From Lateolabrax maculatus (Eukaryota; Chordata; Actinopteri; Acropomatiformes; Lateolabracidae): DNA of 64,000 nucleotides. The notes under the pieces were generated by a model that saw only the letters and a list, made by a program, of their open reading frames with translations, did no database searches and was not told where the DNA came from. Positions 11,376 to 22,830 of the stretch are shown here, piece after piece. The DNA lies in assembly GCA_031216445.1 (NCBI GenBank), contig CM062201.1, positions 3,004,001 through 3,068,000 on the forward strand. The letters are read 5' to 3'. Position numbers and translations under genes: made by a program. Position 1 is the first letter of the stretch. The number at the start of each line of letters is the position of its first letter.

Positions 11376-12110
11376 TCGTGCTAACCATAGCGCTTCTTCC
11401 ATCCTCACAGCGCTGGTGGGAGTGCGCAGCCAATCCCAGAAACAAAATTGCCCAGGAGAGTTTTGCCATTCGTTTGTCTGAGGAACCCAGAGCTTTTCTG
11501 TGGGTGTGCCCTCTCTATTTTGCTCCACTCAGGGACTCGACTTTAATTGCTTGTTTAAGGATAATAACAAGGGAAGAGTCTCGGAGGAGCCCTGCGCCGC
11601 AATCACCAGCCTTGAGGCAAGCGCCGCAACCGCAGCGCAGTGCGACAGAGGGGGTGGAGGACGAGGGGGGTGGGGGAGGAACAGAAGAAGAGGGAGACAG
11701 ACTGGGTAGTAATTAAGGGCTTATTTTTCCTGCCGACTGAAAAGCATCTGCACAGCTCTCACCTGCTCAGAAGGGATTGTGCTGCTGTTTGTGTGTTTGC
11801 ATGTGCGCACACACTCACGCCAGCCCACTTCTTTTCTGAAAGGCTGGCCTCCACCGCCTGCGCTTTCCCCCAATGGATCTCTGATAGTGCATGTGAGAGT
11901 GTGTATGTTTAATGTAATGCAGGGATTGCAGCCAGCGCAGGCAGCGGGTCTGTCAGACAGAGGGAGGTAATTAAATTAGGGGTGGCACCCCGTCAACCTG
12001 CGGGCTGAATGAGGCATGGGGGATTTTAGCGTGATCCCTGGGACTCATTGTTTCCCCTCTCTCTGTAAGACAGAGTAAGCCCGCTTTACCCACCGGGCTC
12101 CTAACATATC
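11376..12110. promoter_or_regulatory. Candidate regulatory island with TAATTA-type cores
   Basis: A long GC-richer block in AT-rich surroundings. It contains GTAGTAATTAAGGGC (11706), GGTAATTAAATTAGG (11966) and GGGATTTTAGCGTGATCCC (about 12021). The TAATTA cores fit homeodomain sites. Complex unique-looking sequence without transposon motifs, plus paired homeodomain cores, is typical of developmental enhancers in fish gene deserts; that is inference. An open frame at 11276-11716 crosses it but lacks family motifs. A pyrimidine tract with CCTCACAG at 11403-11410 resembles a splice acceptor, yet no matching donor was found. Confidence 0.35.
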
Positions 12111-14099
12111 ACAGAGGTGCAGCATGGGAAGACAGACCTTCATAAGTACACAAGATCACGATCACATTGAAATTCATACACATAAGCCATCTGCTTACAG
12201 TTTGAATAACAAACATTTTCTGGTGCACAGTGCAATGTTCACAGTATTCAGTGATAAAAATAACGCACACAGCAGTAAAATGGCAGGAAGACTGCCTCAC
12301 TGCAGCAGACCGGACCACAACGACAGGGTCCTGCAAGAAAACATCACAACAGCATCCCTTCAGAATGACACTGTGACAGGAAATAGATTTTGGTCTGGTT
12401 TGCTGTCTGCTTTTCTCAAAGCAAAGATCAGAGTACTAAACATTCAGGCAGCAGCTTCTCACTATTAGCCAAGCTGAGTGTCACTTTCACCGGCTAAAAT
12501 GACAAACGTTGCAGATCCCATCAGCTGTCACTAATTCATATTAATTGCCATTGTCTTCTCTCTAGGTATCCCATCTTTGCATCGCATATTTGGATCAAGT
12601 AGCTTGTGTAAAATAAGGTGTGTCAGATTGAGTTGCTACAGATGTTATTTCAATGTGTCTGATATGTGTTTAATCAAAATTAAAGTAAATGTAAGTATCA
12701 GATCGGGCTTGGTATCGGAGATGGCCAATGTAGTTGCTATCTGTCAAAAAAGTTTTCTTTCAAAATAAACTTACAACAAAGGCCACAGATGCACCAGTTC
12801 AGTCGTATTGTACACAAGATTCATGTTTTGGGTTGATTTATTTTCCAGTTCAAAGGCAAAGATACATCCTGCAGTTTTTCTCTTGCTCTGGTAATGAACC
12901 ATGACCCTTCCGGGTGCCTCATCTGACATTAACTTAACTGCTACCCTTATCCTAAATCCTGCCTGGTCTGATGCTAAGTGTTAACAAATAAAAATGCAAA
13001 AATAACAAATAATAATCAAACTAATGAAATAGCTCCTACACCCAATAATAAAGGACTCGGATCCGGATCTGGTTTCTTTCAGGTTTGTGCCAGGACGATG
13101 TTCTGGCCTGTAATGTAGTCAGTCCCTGCAACCTTTGGTGAAAGCAAAAGATAAATATAATTTTTTTCCAAACAAATATCTGATCTAATATGAAATTTGC
13201 AACAATATCAAACTTTGAAAATGTTCTTTTGAGTAAACGTTGAACAGTTTCCTGTATAGTACATCACCTAAAATGCTGGAAATTTATAGTGAAAAGACGT
13301 GATTGTGGAGGTTCAACACAGATGGTGTTTGGTTTCTACTGTACCATTGAGGGTTAGGGGTGTATTCGGCTCCAACAGCTGGTCTTGGAGCGTTGCCTCC
13401 ACAATGGTCTGGGCTGTACAGGAGGCGAAAAAGCTTTAACTGGAGGAGAGATTTACGGTCCGTCTGTGATGGCAAGTTGGCCTGATTTCAGCATTCTAGC
13501 ACCTCCAAAGAAGAGAAATAAGAAGAGAGGAAAAGGAAGAAAGAAGAATCTGTTTTGTGAATCATCTTTGAACATTTGTGACGTTATGTTTAGTAATGTT
13601 TGTGTATTGTAAGCTCTGTTCAGGATTTCATTAAATGTGATGTAGGCTTGACATGAAGTACTGTATGTGTGGTGTTTGTTGTTATAAGTTTTGAGAATCT
13701 TACACAAAGAAAATATCAGAAACATTTTCCTTTTGTAAAGGGGGAATACGTTGTAATTAATGGCATCATTAATAGTTCAATTATTTACGAATGCTTTATC
13801 AGTTATAAGCTGTTAATAAGAAGACTTTGGGGGTACTCGGGTGGTGAAAAATCCTTTGGCAGAATTTAGTTTATCATTTTATTTGGTAGATTTGCTTATA
13901 AACATGATTTTTAACTGATGGCGTGTTTCACAAGTCTGTTAAAGTGGTACCAGAATGCCTTTCGTGTGTAAAAATGCGAGAGCGTAGAGTTTGTATAAGA
14001 TGATGCACTTAGCCAGCATTGTTTACTGTCTGCCAGACTGCGGGCCATCTGAGTGAGGCCTCCGAGGAGACATACATGCACGCCTCCAGCTCCTCCATG
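12111..14099. other. Unassigned DNA
   Basis: No gene, RNA or recognisable repeat seen. Short open frames (for example 12124-12468 and 13453-13725) carry no motifs. Confidence 0.4.
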
Positions 14100-14800
14100 T
14101 TGAATAAATGAGATGTACAATTTGGTCCAACTGTCACAGCACACTTGGGCTTAAAGGAGGAGATCTGCTCACTGCGGCCTCCCTGCCCCCCCTCCCCGAG
14201 AGGCCATGTTATCAAAACATCCCGACAGGGGGTGGGTGGGGTGGTGTGGGAGGGTGGGGGGGTGATCCAGCCGCTCCTGTCACTAGCCAGTCAAGCAGGT
14301 GTATTCTTGCACTTGTCTCGCTCTGCCTTGATCTATATTCCCCCTGCCACGACCCCCCTCCCGATTCCTTCTCACCCACACCGCTGAATACACACAGAGG
14401 TCCTATTAATCCCATTATGCAAATGGGAGTTATAAATCGCACAGGGTTTTCTCATTTTTTTCCCCTCTCTGTCTCCCCTCATTCCTCCACGTTTCTCACC
14501 ATGCCACCACCGCACAGGGCTTTCCTGCTACTTAATTAAGTGAGAGCAGCAGGGTTTGCTACAGCAGGCACAGGAAAGATCCAAGCCAAATGGTTTTTAG
14601 GGGGAGGGGGGGCAAAAAGAGGTGTGGAGAAGGGGTGTTTCAGCTGGCAGTGACAGATTGGCATCCAGCACGGGGGTGAACCAGACAAGGACAATTGGCA
14701 AGAGAGGCTGTGAGGCCAAACACCCCCCAAAAAGCACTGGTAGATGGATGGATGTGAGGGAGCATCAGAGCTGGACCGTGCTCAAACACCTCTCTGTGGC
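14100..14800. promoter_or_regulatory. Candidate regulatory island with palindromic octamer site
   Basis: GC-richer complex block. At 14411-14427 the sequence CCCATTATGCAAATGGG is an inverted repeat (CCCATT/AATGGG) around the POU octamer ATGCAAAT (14417-14424), followed by GTTATAAATCGCAC. A TTAATTAAG core lies near 14533. G-rich and C-rich stretches occur at 14221-14265 and 14596-14612. No coding motif. Enhancer function is inferred. Confidence 0.35.
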
Positions 14801-14989
14801 CGACATCTGCACATTAGTCACACCTATGCTGTATAAAAGAAGTTTGGCCTTTTCACTGCATCACCATTTGTCATCAGCATGCAGCACTGTGTGTACAGAC
14901 ATGTCTTTGATTTGCCTTTAGACAAGGAAGTCATTCAAAATTACACATTTACTTTCTAATGCAAATCATTTTCTGTATTCTCTTAACTT

Positions 14990-15130
14990 CAATTTATACG
15001 CACGCTGAACCCGGTCCAGAGGTCTGCTAATTCTAATCACTCAGTGATTTTCAATCCCACACAAGGGCTTTTTGTTTTAATTAAAGGCACTCATGCTCAG
15101 TGGAGTAACACTCGCCAGGCAAATACATAA
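14990..15130. promoter_or_regulatory. Candidate conserved non-coding element
   Basis: Compact, complex stretch with GGTCTGCTAATTCTAATCAC (15021), then AGTGATTTTCAATCCC and TTTTAATTAAAGGCAC. Several homeodomain-type cores are packed into about 100 bp. Role inferred only. Confidence 0.3.
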
Positions 15131-15878
15131 ACTACACATCAACAACTACCACAGTAGACTTAATCCAGTGTCTGAGGGGAAACGTGCCACGCCCCTGTAA
15201 TTTATGAACGATATAATGTAACAGAAGTGATATAATAAAGGAACACACACAATCAGTCCTGCAACAAGGCAGAGACTCCTAATCCAGTGACATACAAAAA
15301 AGTGGAGACTTTACACATAGTAGTAATGGCCTTCATATTTGGTGCTACAAGTATGTGGTCGGGGTTCAATAGCGTTGGATCAAATCCAGTAATCCTCATA
15401 CTGAAAATGACTACAGTTGGTGGTTTTTGAGTCTCTGGCAAATTACATAGTCTGTCGTTTAGGTGGACATGTCGGTCTTGTCCTGTAGAGTGTGCTGAAA
15501 ACACTCATATATGTTGTTTTGCGAGTCAAACACTTCAAACACTTTAGGTCACGTTGGACTATTAAAACACTCAAGGCAGTGTGTTTTTCATCATCACAAA
15601 CAATGGTCAGATATAGGCACAGGGAGCACTTTAACCAGAGACTAGCCAAAGTTCCACTTTGGCTACCTCTGCCACGGATGATATTTGTCATTTAAAATGG
15701 TTGGACATATGTTGGCGTCAGAGTTTAGCCAATCCAAGTAAGAAACCAGGTTTTGGGAACCAGCCTTATTCAATCTCTATTATTCACAGCGAGTCTTTGC
15801 TTTTTAAATATTTGTACTTCACACATTTTCCATAATTTGAATTTCACTCTTTATCACATCAAGATTTTAAATATAGAT
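15131..15878. other. Unassigned DNA
   Basis: Nothing recognised on either strand. Confidence 0.4.
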
Positions 15879-15959
15879 GATATAAAATGACCAAATTGAA
15901 TCATGTTTTGATTTCTTTTTTGGAAACTGTATTTTAAATTCAGTGTGTGTAGGATTTTA
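15879..15959 (+). repeat. Target-site duplication, left copy (81 bp)
   Basis: Identical base for base to 17716-17796, starting GATATAAAATGACC and ending GTGTAGGATTTTA. The two copies directly flank the LINE at 15960-17706, so they are read as the duplicated target. Upstream of the perfect part a further ten or so bases (AAATATAGAT against AAATATATA) look related. Confidence 0.9.
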
Positions 15960-17706
15960 AGTCAAGTCAAGTCAAGTCAATTTTATTTGTATAGCGCCAA
16001 ATCATAACAAAAGATATCTCAAGACGCTTTCACATAGAGTAGGTCTAGACCATACTCTTTAAAATATTATTTACAGAGACCCAACAGTTCCCACCATGAG
16101 CAGCACTTGGCGACAGTGGCGAGGAAAAACTCCCTTTTAACAGGTAGAAACCTCGAGCAGAACCAGGCTCTGGGTGGGCGGCCATCTGCATCGACCGAGT
16201 TGGGTTGAAAGGGGAGGAGAGAGGGGGAGAGGGGAGACAGAACAGGAGGAGAGACAACAAATCAGACTAATAATAATAACAACTGCAGCAGTGAGTGTGG
16301 AGCAGGAACATGGGGGCAGTAGACGGCCGGCAATCACAGATCCAGAATCTACAGCTCCAGAGGCAGAAATACCTGCAGAAAGTGAGAAGGCGAAAAAACA
16401 CAGAAAGCACAAGGACTACCAGGAAGAAATGGAGTTGGTAACCTGTATTAGTGGGATAGGAATGCGTACAGATAGAGAGGGAGAGGAGGAGAGAGAAGCT
16501 CAGTGCGTCCTAGGAAGTCCCCGAGCAGTCTTAAGCCTATAACAGCATAACTAAGGGATGGTTCAGGACTCACCTGAGCCAGCCCTAACTATAGGCTTTA
16601 TCAAAAAGGAACGTTTTTAGCATACTCTTAAACGAAGAGAGGGTGTCTGCCTCCCGAACCCAAATTGGGAGCTGATTCCACAGAAGAGGAGCTTGATAAC
16701 TAAAGGCTCTGGCTCCCATTCTACTTTTAGAGACTTTAGGTACCACAAGTAACCCTGCATTCTGTGAGCGTAGTGCTCTAGTGGGGTAATACGGTACTAT
16801 CAGCTCTTTAAGATATGATGGTGCCTGACCAATAAGAGCTTTGTAAGTGAGGAGGACGAAATTAAATTCTATTCTAGATTTCACAGGGAGCCAGTGCAGA
16901 GAAGCTAATATCGGAGAAATATGTTCTCTTTTGCTAGTTCCTGTCAGTACACGTGCAGCCGCATTCTGGATCAGCTGAAGAGTCTTTAGAGACTTATCGG
17001 GGCAACCCGATAATAAGGAATTACAGTAATCTAACCTAGAAGTAACAAATGCATGAACTAGTTTTTCTGCATCTTTTTGAGACAGGATATGCCTGATTTT
17101 TATAATGTTACGTAAGTGGAAGAAGGCAGTCCTTGAAGTCTGTTTTATATGGGTATTAAAGGACATGTCCTGATCAAATATTACTCCTAGACTCCTTACA
17201 GCGGTGCTAGAGGCCAGGGCAATGCCATCTAGAGTAACTATATCTATAGATAGTGCGTCTCGCAGGTGTTTAGGACCCAGAACAATAACTTCAGTTTTGT
17301 CTGAGTTTAACAGCAAGAAATTGCAGGTCATCCAGTCTTTTATGTCCTTAATACATGCCTGAAGCTTGGCTAACTTACCGGTTTCATCTGGCTTTATCGA
17401 TAAGTATAACTGAGTATCATCTGCATAGCAGTGAAAGTTTATTGAGTGTTTCCTGATAATATTGCCTAAAGGAAGCATATACAAGGTAAATAAAAGTGGT
17501 CCGAGCACTGAACCTTGTGGAACTCCATGACTAACTTCCGTGTGCACGGAGGATTCATCATTTACATGGACAAACTGAAATCTATCTGATAAATACGACT
17601 GAACCCAGCTTAGTGCGGGTCCTTTGACGCCAATCAAATGCTCCAGTCTCTGTAATAGGATACAATGGTCAATGGTATCGAAAGCGGCACTGAGATCTAA
17701 CAATAT
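15960..17706 (-). mobile_element. L2-type LINE, 5'-truncated, young insertion
   Basis: Non-LTR retrotransposon inserted on the minus strand. The 3' end is at 15960 with a tail of TTGAC units (four copies, read on the minus strand), preceded by a 3' untranslated region of about 620 bp whose CAAATCATAACAAAAG and CTTGGCGACAGTGGCGAG phrases I recognise as an abundant fish LINE end. The coding part is intact from reverse-transcriptase motif A to the stop. The 5' side stops abruptly at about 17706 inside the reverse transcriptase, as expected for incomplete target-primed reverse transcription. The 81-bp flanking duplication and open frame indicate a recent insertion. A second copy lies at 49926-51275. 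Confidence 0.92.
16585..17703 (-). CDS. Reverse transcriptase, C-terminal part of LINE ORF2 (partial)
   Basis: A 372-codon frame encoding the palm and thumb of a non-LTR reverse transcriptase that would copy the element RNA onto a nicked chromosome. Motif A LDLSAAFDTIDH is at residues 2-13, GVPQGSVLGPLLF at 60-72 and the catalytic YADD at 93-96, followed by LNSDKTEV, a DYCNSLLSG region and a C-terminal segment with LHWLPV and PLLWNQLP typical of L2/CR1-like elements. The frame begins at a TTG only because the gene is truncated; the true protein started far upstream with an endonuclease, absent here. There is no internal stop or frameshift. Without the endonuclease this copy is not expected to move by itself. 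Confidence 0.92.
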   Translation of the reverse strand: MLDLSAAFDTIDHCILLQRLEHLIGVKGPALSWVQSYLSDRFQFVHVNDESSVHTEVSHGVPQGSVLGPLLFTLYMLPLGNIIRKHSINFHCYADDTQLYLSIKPDETGKLAKLQACIKDIKDWMTCNFLLLNSDKTEVIVLGPKHLRDALSIDIVTLDGIALASSTAVRSLGVIFDQDMSFNTHIKQTSRTAFFHLRNIIKIRHILSQKDAEKLVHAFVTSRLDYCNSLLSGCPDKSLKTLQLIQNAAARVLTGTSKREHISPILASLHWLPVKSRIEFNFVLLTYKALIGQAPSYLKELIVPYYPTRALRSQNAGLLVVPKVSKSRMGARAFSYQAPLLWNQLPIWVREADTLSSFKSMLKTFLFDKAYS

Positions 17707-17715
17707 AAATATATA

Positions 17716-17796
17716 GATATAAAATGACCAAATTGAATCATGTTTTGATTTCTTTTTTGGAAACTGTATTTTAAATTCAGTGTGTGTAGGATTTTA
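17716..17796 (+). repeat. Target-site duplication, right copy (81 bp)
   Basis: Perfect match to 15879-15959. Together they bracket the LINE. A duplication this long is unusual for a LINE. Confidence 0.9.
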
Positions 17797-19054
17797 TGAA
17801 TTTGTGGCATCTTTCAAAGAATTCGGTTGGTACAAGTTGTTTTGGGGGAAAATCCTGAATAATCCTGGTGATAAATGAAGTAGCTTGTGTGTTGTATCCA
17901 GTCCTGGGGGGAGCATTAATTTAGAATTTTTTTAATTCTACGTTTACTGGCTTTAATGTGAGTGAAAAACAAATAAATGCTTAATTTTAGCACTTTCCAG
18001 TATCATTTTGTCAACACAAACTGTCCTTTAACTGTCGTCTAATCTTTTCTCCACAACAAAAATTTACCCCCAAAAATATCTCCTATTCTGAAGGTGATTG
18101 AGCTGTTTGACCTTTATAAAATCTACTAAAATTTTTATTAATGCTGGTTTTCCAGAATAATGCAGGCCAGAGCAAGCTTTTCCTCAACTTGTGTCCTATA
18201 ACCACCTACGCACATAAACGTACAATTTATATGCCCAGTTGCTTCCATCAGAAAAATGTTGGATTTGCTACAAACAGCAACATCTGGAATAACAAGGCCT
18301 CCTTGCTCTTGTGATTGTGGTTTGCAGAGCAGTGTCCCCCCTCCCTCTTGTCCTCAGACTGAGGCTGGTCACTGCATGTGTCCCTGTGGGTGCAGCCAGT
18401 GCTGTGTTGGCAGGCCTGATAGAAAAACTGACCATCTGATTCATAACTATTGTTAGGGTACTGTTCCGTGCTAAATCTTGCCACCAGCGAAGAGTTTTTT
18501 TACTTTGTTTGATGGTTTGGGCCCATCAGTTGGATGATACTACATGTGTGGGTGAATTACAGGGCACTACAGCCACATAAGGATGGGTGGAGTTGGGTGA
18601 ACTGTACTGTAACACAGATACAGAACTAATTGTACTAATGTTATTATTTTTCAGAAGAGATATTTTTAAACTTAGATTTGGATTTATCACTTGTTGCCAT
18701 CTTTTCCAGTTACCAGGGACAAAAATTGTATTTGTAAAATTAATAATAAATATTATTGTTATATTTAGGGCAAAGGGGAAGAAGCATGGGTGGTGCTGAA
18801 GTTGGTCGAGTAAGCAGGGTCGGATCCAGATGACTTTCAGGTAGGGGCTCAGGGGGAACAACAGTTACATGGGGGGGCACCCAAATGAGAGTGAAACATT
18901 GCGATGGACAGGAGTTGTCTTATGGGCTGCTCTTATAATGGTACTTTATAAGACCCTCGATGGGTTTAACCAATTACAAAGCCTGTTAGAGACCTACGCT
19001 CATAGAACTGGAGTTACATCCAGTAACTACTTTCTACCCGCACAGCCAATGGAA
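17797..19054. other. Unassigned DNA with a possible transposon end
   Basis: No gene recognised. Near 18816 the phrase CAGGGTCGGATCCAGA resembles terminal repeats of fish hAT-like elements, but no matching inverted end was found downstream, so an element is not called. Confidence 0.4.
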
Positions 19055-19070
19055 GGGGGGGGGGGGGGGG
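19055..19070. repeat. Poly-G tract
   Basis: Uninterrupted run of 16 G bases. Confidence 0.95.
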
Positions 19071-22000
19071 CACACAAGGTGGCCAATCAGATCACAACAC
19101 CCCAACACCCAAAGAAGACCCACACCTGTGAGTAAATGGTTTGTAGTTAGTGGCTTATTAAGATCAGGTATTAAGTAAAGATTAACAGACAGTGGAGAGA
19201 GAAGATGCAGATTTACTTATATAAAAAATTCTAAATTGTGCTTAAGTAGAATTAAAGGGAAACTTGCATCTGTTTCCAGGTGTTGGGGAGTACTACTATA
19301 TGTGTGAATAAAATATTATAAAGCCCCTTTGTGACTTGAGTTAGCGTTCGTTGGGTCAGGAGACTACAAATTTTAAAGTGAATTTACAATATAAGCCGCT
19401 GTTGTTGGCTACAGGTCATTTCACCCAGAGAAGATAACTCTCAGCTTGAGCTTGAAGACTACACATTAATAACATAAAGCCTGTTGTTACAAACTGGGGG
19501 GTGTGAAGTTTGAACCACATGAGTATTTACCAGGTGGGAGGGGTGAAACACAGAGACGCTATGAAGTTAGCATTATGGGGTGTGTAGGATCCAGCATATT
19601 TGGAATTTGACCCATGCTAGAGGTTAAATGTCAAGGGAACTCGGCCTCCTCTGTCCAGTCTATTTATTTATTTTTGATCTTCCTCTTGTTAGTCCCCCAA
19701 GTAGAATAGGCCTTTAATAATCTTCAAAACACAAAGAAGAAGTGGTGACCTTAGCTTTTGAGAAAGTCAAATCATTGGTCAATTGATCAGATTTTGGGAC
19801 TTTCTGAATGGAGTTGAATACAGATGGAGACTGTTTGGAGCCATAATCTATGAGCAAAATTCATCTTTAAGCTTTTGATCATGATTACAACCACTTACTT
19901 ATAACAATGTCCTTAATTGGCAATAATTAGAACTATTATCTCCAAGTAACCAAGTAAAAAGAAAAAACACAGTATGGGCTAATGAAGGACCTGGCCTTGC
20001 TTAAAGAAACTCTCTATACTATACGAGTGAATGAAAGCACATGGTTGTTGTGGAGGGTGAGAACAGCTGTAATCTAGCAGCCCTGTGCAGCAGTTGGGAC
20101 GATATGAAACTCTGGACGCCAGCATTTTTGTCTGCAGCAGGCGTGAAGTACGTTGCACACACCCAAAAGCTTGCACGCTGACAGATTATTTGGCATACAC
20201 TCTCTCTTAAAACACACACACACACTGACCACCCACCCTCTGCACTGGCTCATGTGGTTGTGACAGCCTCAGACATCAGGCTTTTAGACTAGGTCGTTCG
20301 TGCCCTGAGTGCAACAGAGGTCACTGAGTGGACGGTCAACACATCAGTTCATGGGATCTCAAAGTAACATTCACATTTCCCTTGTTTTGAGTCTATTCTG
20401 TATGGTAACATTGTACTCACATTGCAAGTCAGTTGAGATCACTGTTGAGATCTTGGAACACACTGATATCCCCACAACAAAGTCAGACGAGGCAAGAAAC
20501 ATGGGTAGTTAAGCTGATTGGAGAAGTCTTGAAGCTCGTGGTAGCTAATGTTAGCACTAAGTACAGTAGGTCAAAGCTAAATAATGAGCTAAAACTCACC
20601 ATGAAGCTCCGTAAAGCTGAGGGGCGCTGCAGATTCTCTGTGGGTTCATTACTATAACAGACCCCTTTAAAATTGTCCTATTATTTTCATACATTACTAT
20701 TATTATAATAACATACAATATAAATATTACCATCAGAATGATTGCAACAACTATGAAAACAAGAACCAGAACTGGAAACGGAAGCTTGCAGGACCAAACC
20801 AAGAGTTTAGCATACATCAAAATATACACACACTTAGGTTCACTTGATCTGTGTTTTTGAAGGCTGTTGCTGATTTCCCTGACTGTAACAAGGCCAAGGA
20901 ATTCCAAGATTAATCTGTCCTAAAATTCTGTGTCATGAGTGCACTGAAAGCAGCCATTCCCTTGTCAGTGGACTCACTGTAACTTTTCAGGCGGCAGTGA
21001 GGTCTACAGATACCAGAAATGTTGGATTGAAATAGCAAAGGTCTGACATTTTCAGGGAGAACCTCACAAAAAGGAAGAGTAATCCTGAGTCTTTATAGGG
21101 CCAAGTGTCAGCTAGATCAAGACTCACAGTGGTCAAGTCCAAATCAAGTCTGTCAAGTCCTAATTTTTGTGTTTTAAGTCTGATTCAAGTCCCATCTCAT
21201 GTTCACAGGTCTGTCTCATAGACAAATATAGAGTTGTGATGGGGGAGGAACCTCTTGTTCTGTAAGTATTTTTCCTGCACTGTAGTTTCCCATTTTAAAA
21301 GGCGTTTTCCTTAGTATCATCTAGGAGTGACCTGAATAGTTGACTATTCGATCTAAGGATTCCACTGCCTATTAATAATATTAATTGACTATTAATGATA
21401 CGGTTAATACACATATAAAATAAGTTGTGGGCTTTTAATCAATCTCCTTAGTCTACATGGATAAATCACCCAGATAGACTAAATTACACTATCAAAATGT
21501 GCATGTCCAGAGATGATAGAAAATGTGTTTGGGACGAACAGAGATCTTCCCGGGACGCTTCTGGAACTTTTGTATCTACGTTTGTAGGCTGTGGATGTAT
21601 AACTATTGCTTTTCAAATGACAAACTACATCGAGCGCTGACTACATTGGAGTGCGCCTTCTCATGCTGTTACCATAGTTACTATCACTGGCTGACTACTC
21701 AGCGCAAGACTTACGAAAAATATGAAGATTCAGGCTTCGACATCCTCTCTTGTTGACCAAAGCAGCTGTAACCGTCTCTCCTATTATAGTCCAAGTGTTG
21801 GTGACTGGAAGTGAGAGAGTGGGCTATGAGTGATCAGGGGAGAAAAATCACTGTAAAGGAATCCATTGAAACGCCAGCATATTGGATACCCAATCAATAC
21901 GACACGATTTTGATTTGCGTGCCTTTAAGTCATTGTTATCTGTGTCAATGCACTGGAGTCTGTCGGATGGTACGCATCCCAGGCAACCATCCACATCAGC

Positions 22001-22479
22001 CATTATTCTTTCTCCTAGTGTCCATGTCAAATGAGTGACAGTAGTCATCTAAGATCATCGATCAGTGCTGCGAGGATCCTGGATCCATCAGGAAGTGAAA
22101 CAATCTTTAGGGAATATCTGAGAACAGCAGTGAACGTTTTAGGCCAGACTTATCGACCAGGAGAGCAATCTTTCATTTAACAGTTTAAAGTGAAAAACCA
22201 TATTGAGTTGAGTAATTGAGTTGAGAAAATTGACTGTTTAAGGAGAAATCAATTCAAGACAGAGAGAAAACTCACAGCTTTTTCCATCTGAAAAAAAAGT
22301 GACAATCTTTGAAAGTAAAACTGTCACTAAAATACAGTTTACTCTGTTTTAAGATGAAAATGTAATTTAAGGGAGGGTTTCATAATTAATCTTATTATGG
22401 TTTAACAAACAAAACTTTCAAAAATAGTTAATTTATTCATTTTTAGCCAGACTACTGGCATGGATGGCAGTGTCGGTTG
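19071..22479. other. Unassigned DNA
   Basis: No gene recognised. A short phrase near 20650 (ACAGACCCCTTTAAAA) and AT-rich repeats near 21340-21420 (ATTAATAATATTAATTGAC) resemble ends of small fish repeats. A 77-codon frame at 21523-21756 has no known motif. Confidence 0.4.
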
Positions 22480-22830
22480 GTCCACCGCTTTGGTCCAGAC
22501 TGATGGTCAGCTATTGGATGGCTCACAATGGAATTTTGTACAGATATTCATGGTTCCCAGAAGATAAATCCTACTGACTTTGGTGATCTGTTGACTCTTC
22601 CTCTAGCACAAACAGCAGGACAAAGTATTAAATTATCCAGTGAAATATTTTAACATTTACCACATGAATTGGCAAAAACAAAGACATTTATGTAATCCTA
22701 ATCACTTTTCATCCAGCATCACCAACATATTGCCCTCTTTCATTTGAATGAAATGTCTCGACAACTATTGGATGGGCAATTTCAAGTACTATGTCCATCC
22801 ACAGTATTTTCAGGTGACATATTAAGCTAT
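22480..22830 (+). repeat. Dispersed repeat family C, fragment 1
   Basis: Contains GCTATTGGATGGCTC, TTTGTACAGATATTCATGG, GACTTTGGTGATC and, near 22762, CAACTATTGGATGGGC. I recognise these as parts of a very common fish repeat. No coding capacity; superfamily not known to me. Related pieces lie at 29380, 40180 and, inverted, 51585. Confidence 0.6.

Noticed and set aside
11276..11716. 146-codon plus-strand open frame with an acceptor-like CCTCACAG inside
   Set aside because: Its 5' part is T-rich, its 3' part GC-rich with repetitive Gly/Arg, there is no family motif and no donor was found; treated as part of a candidate regulatory block.
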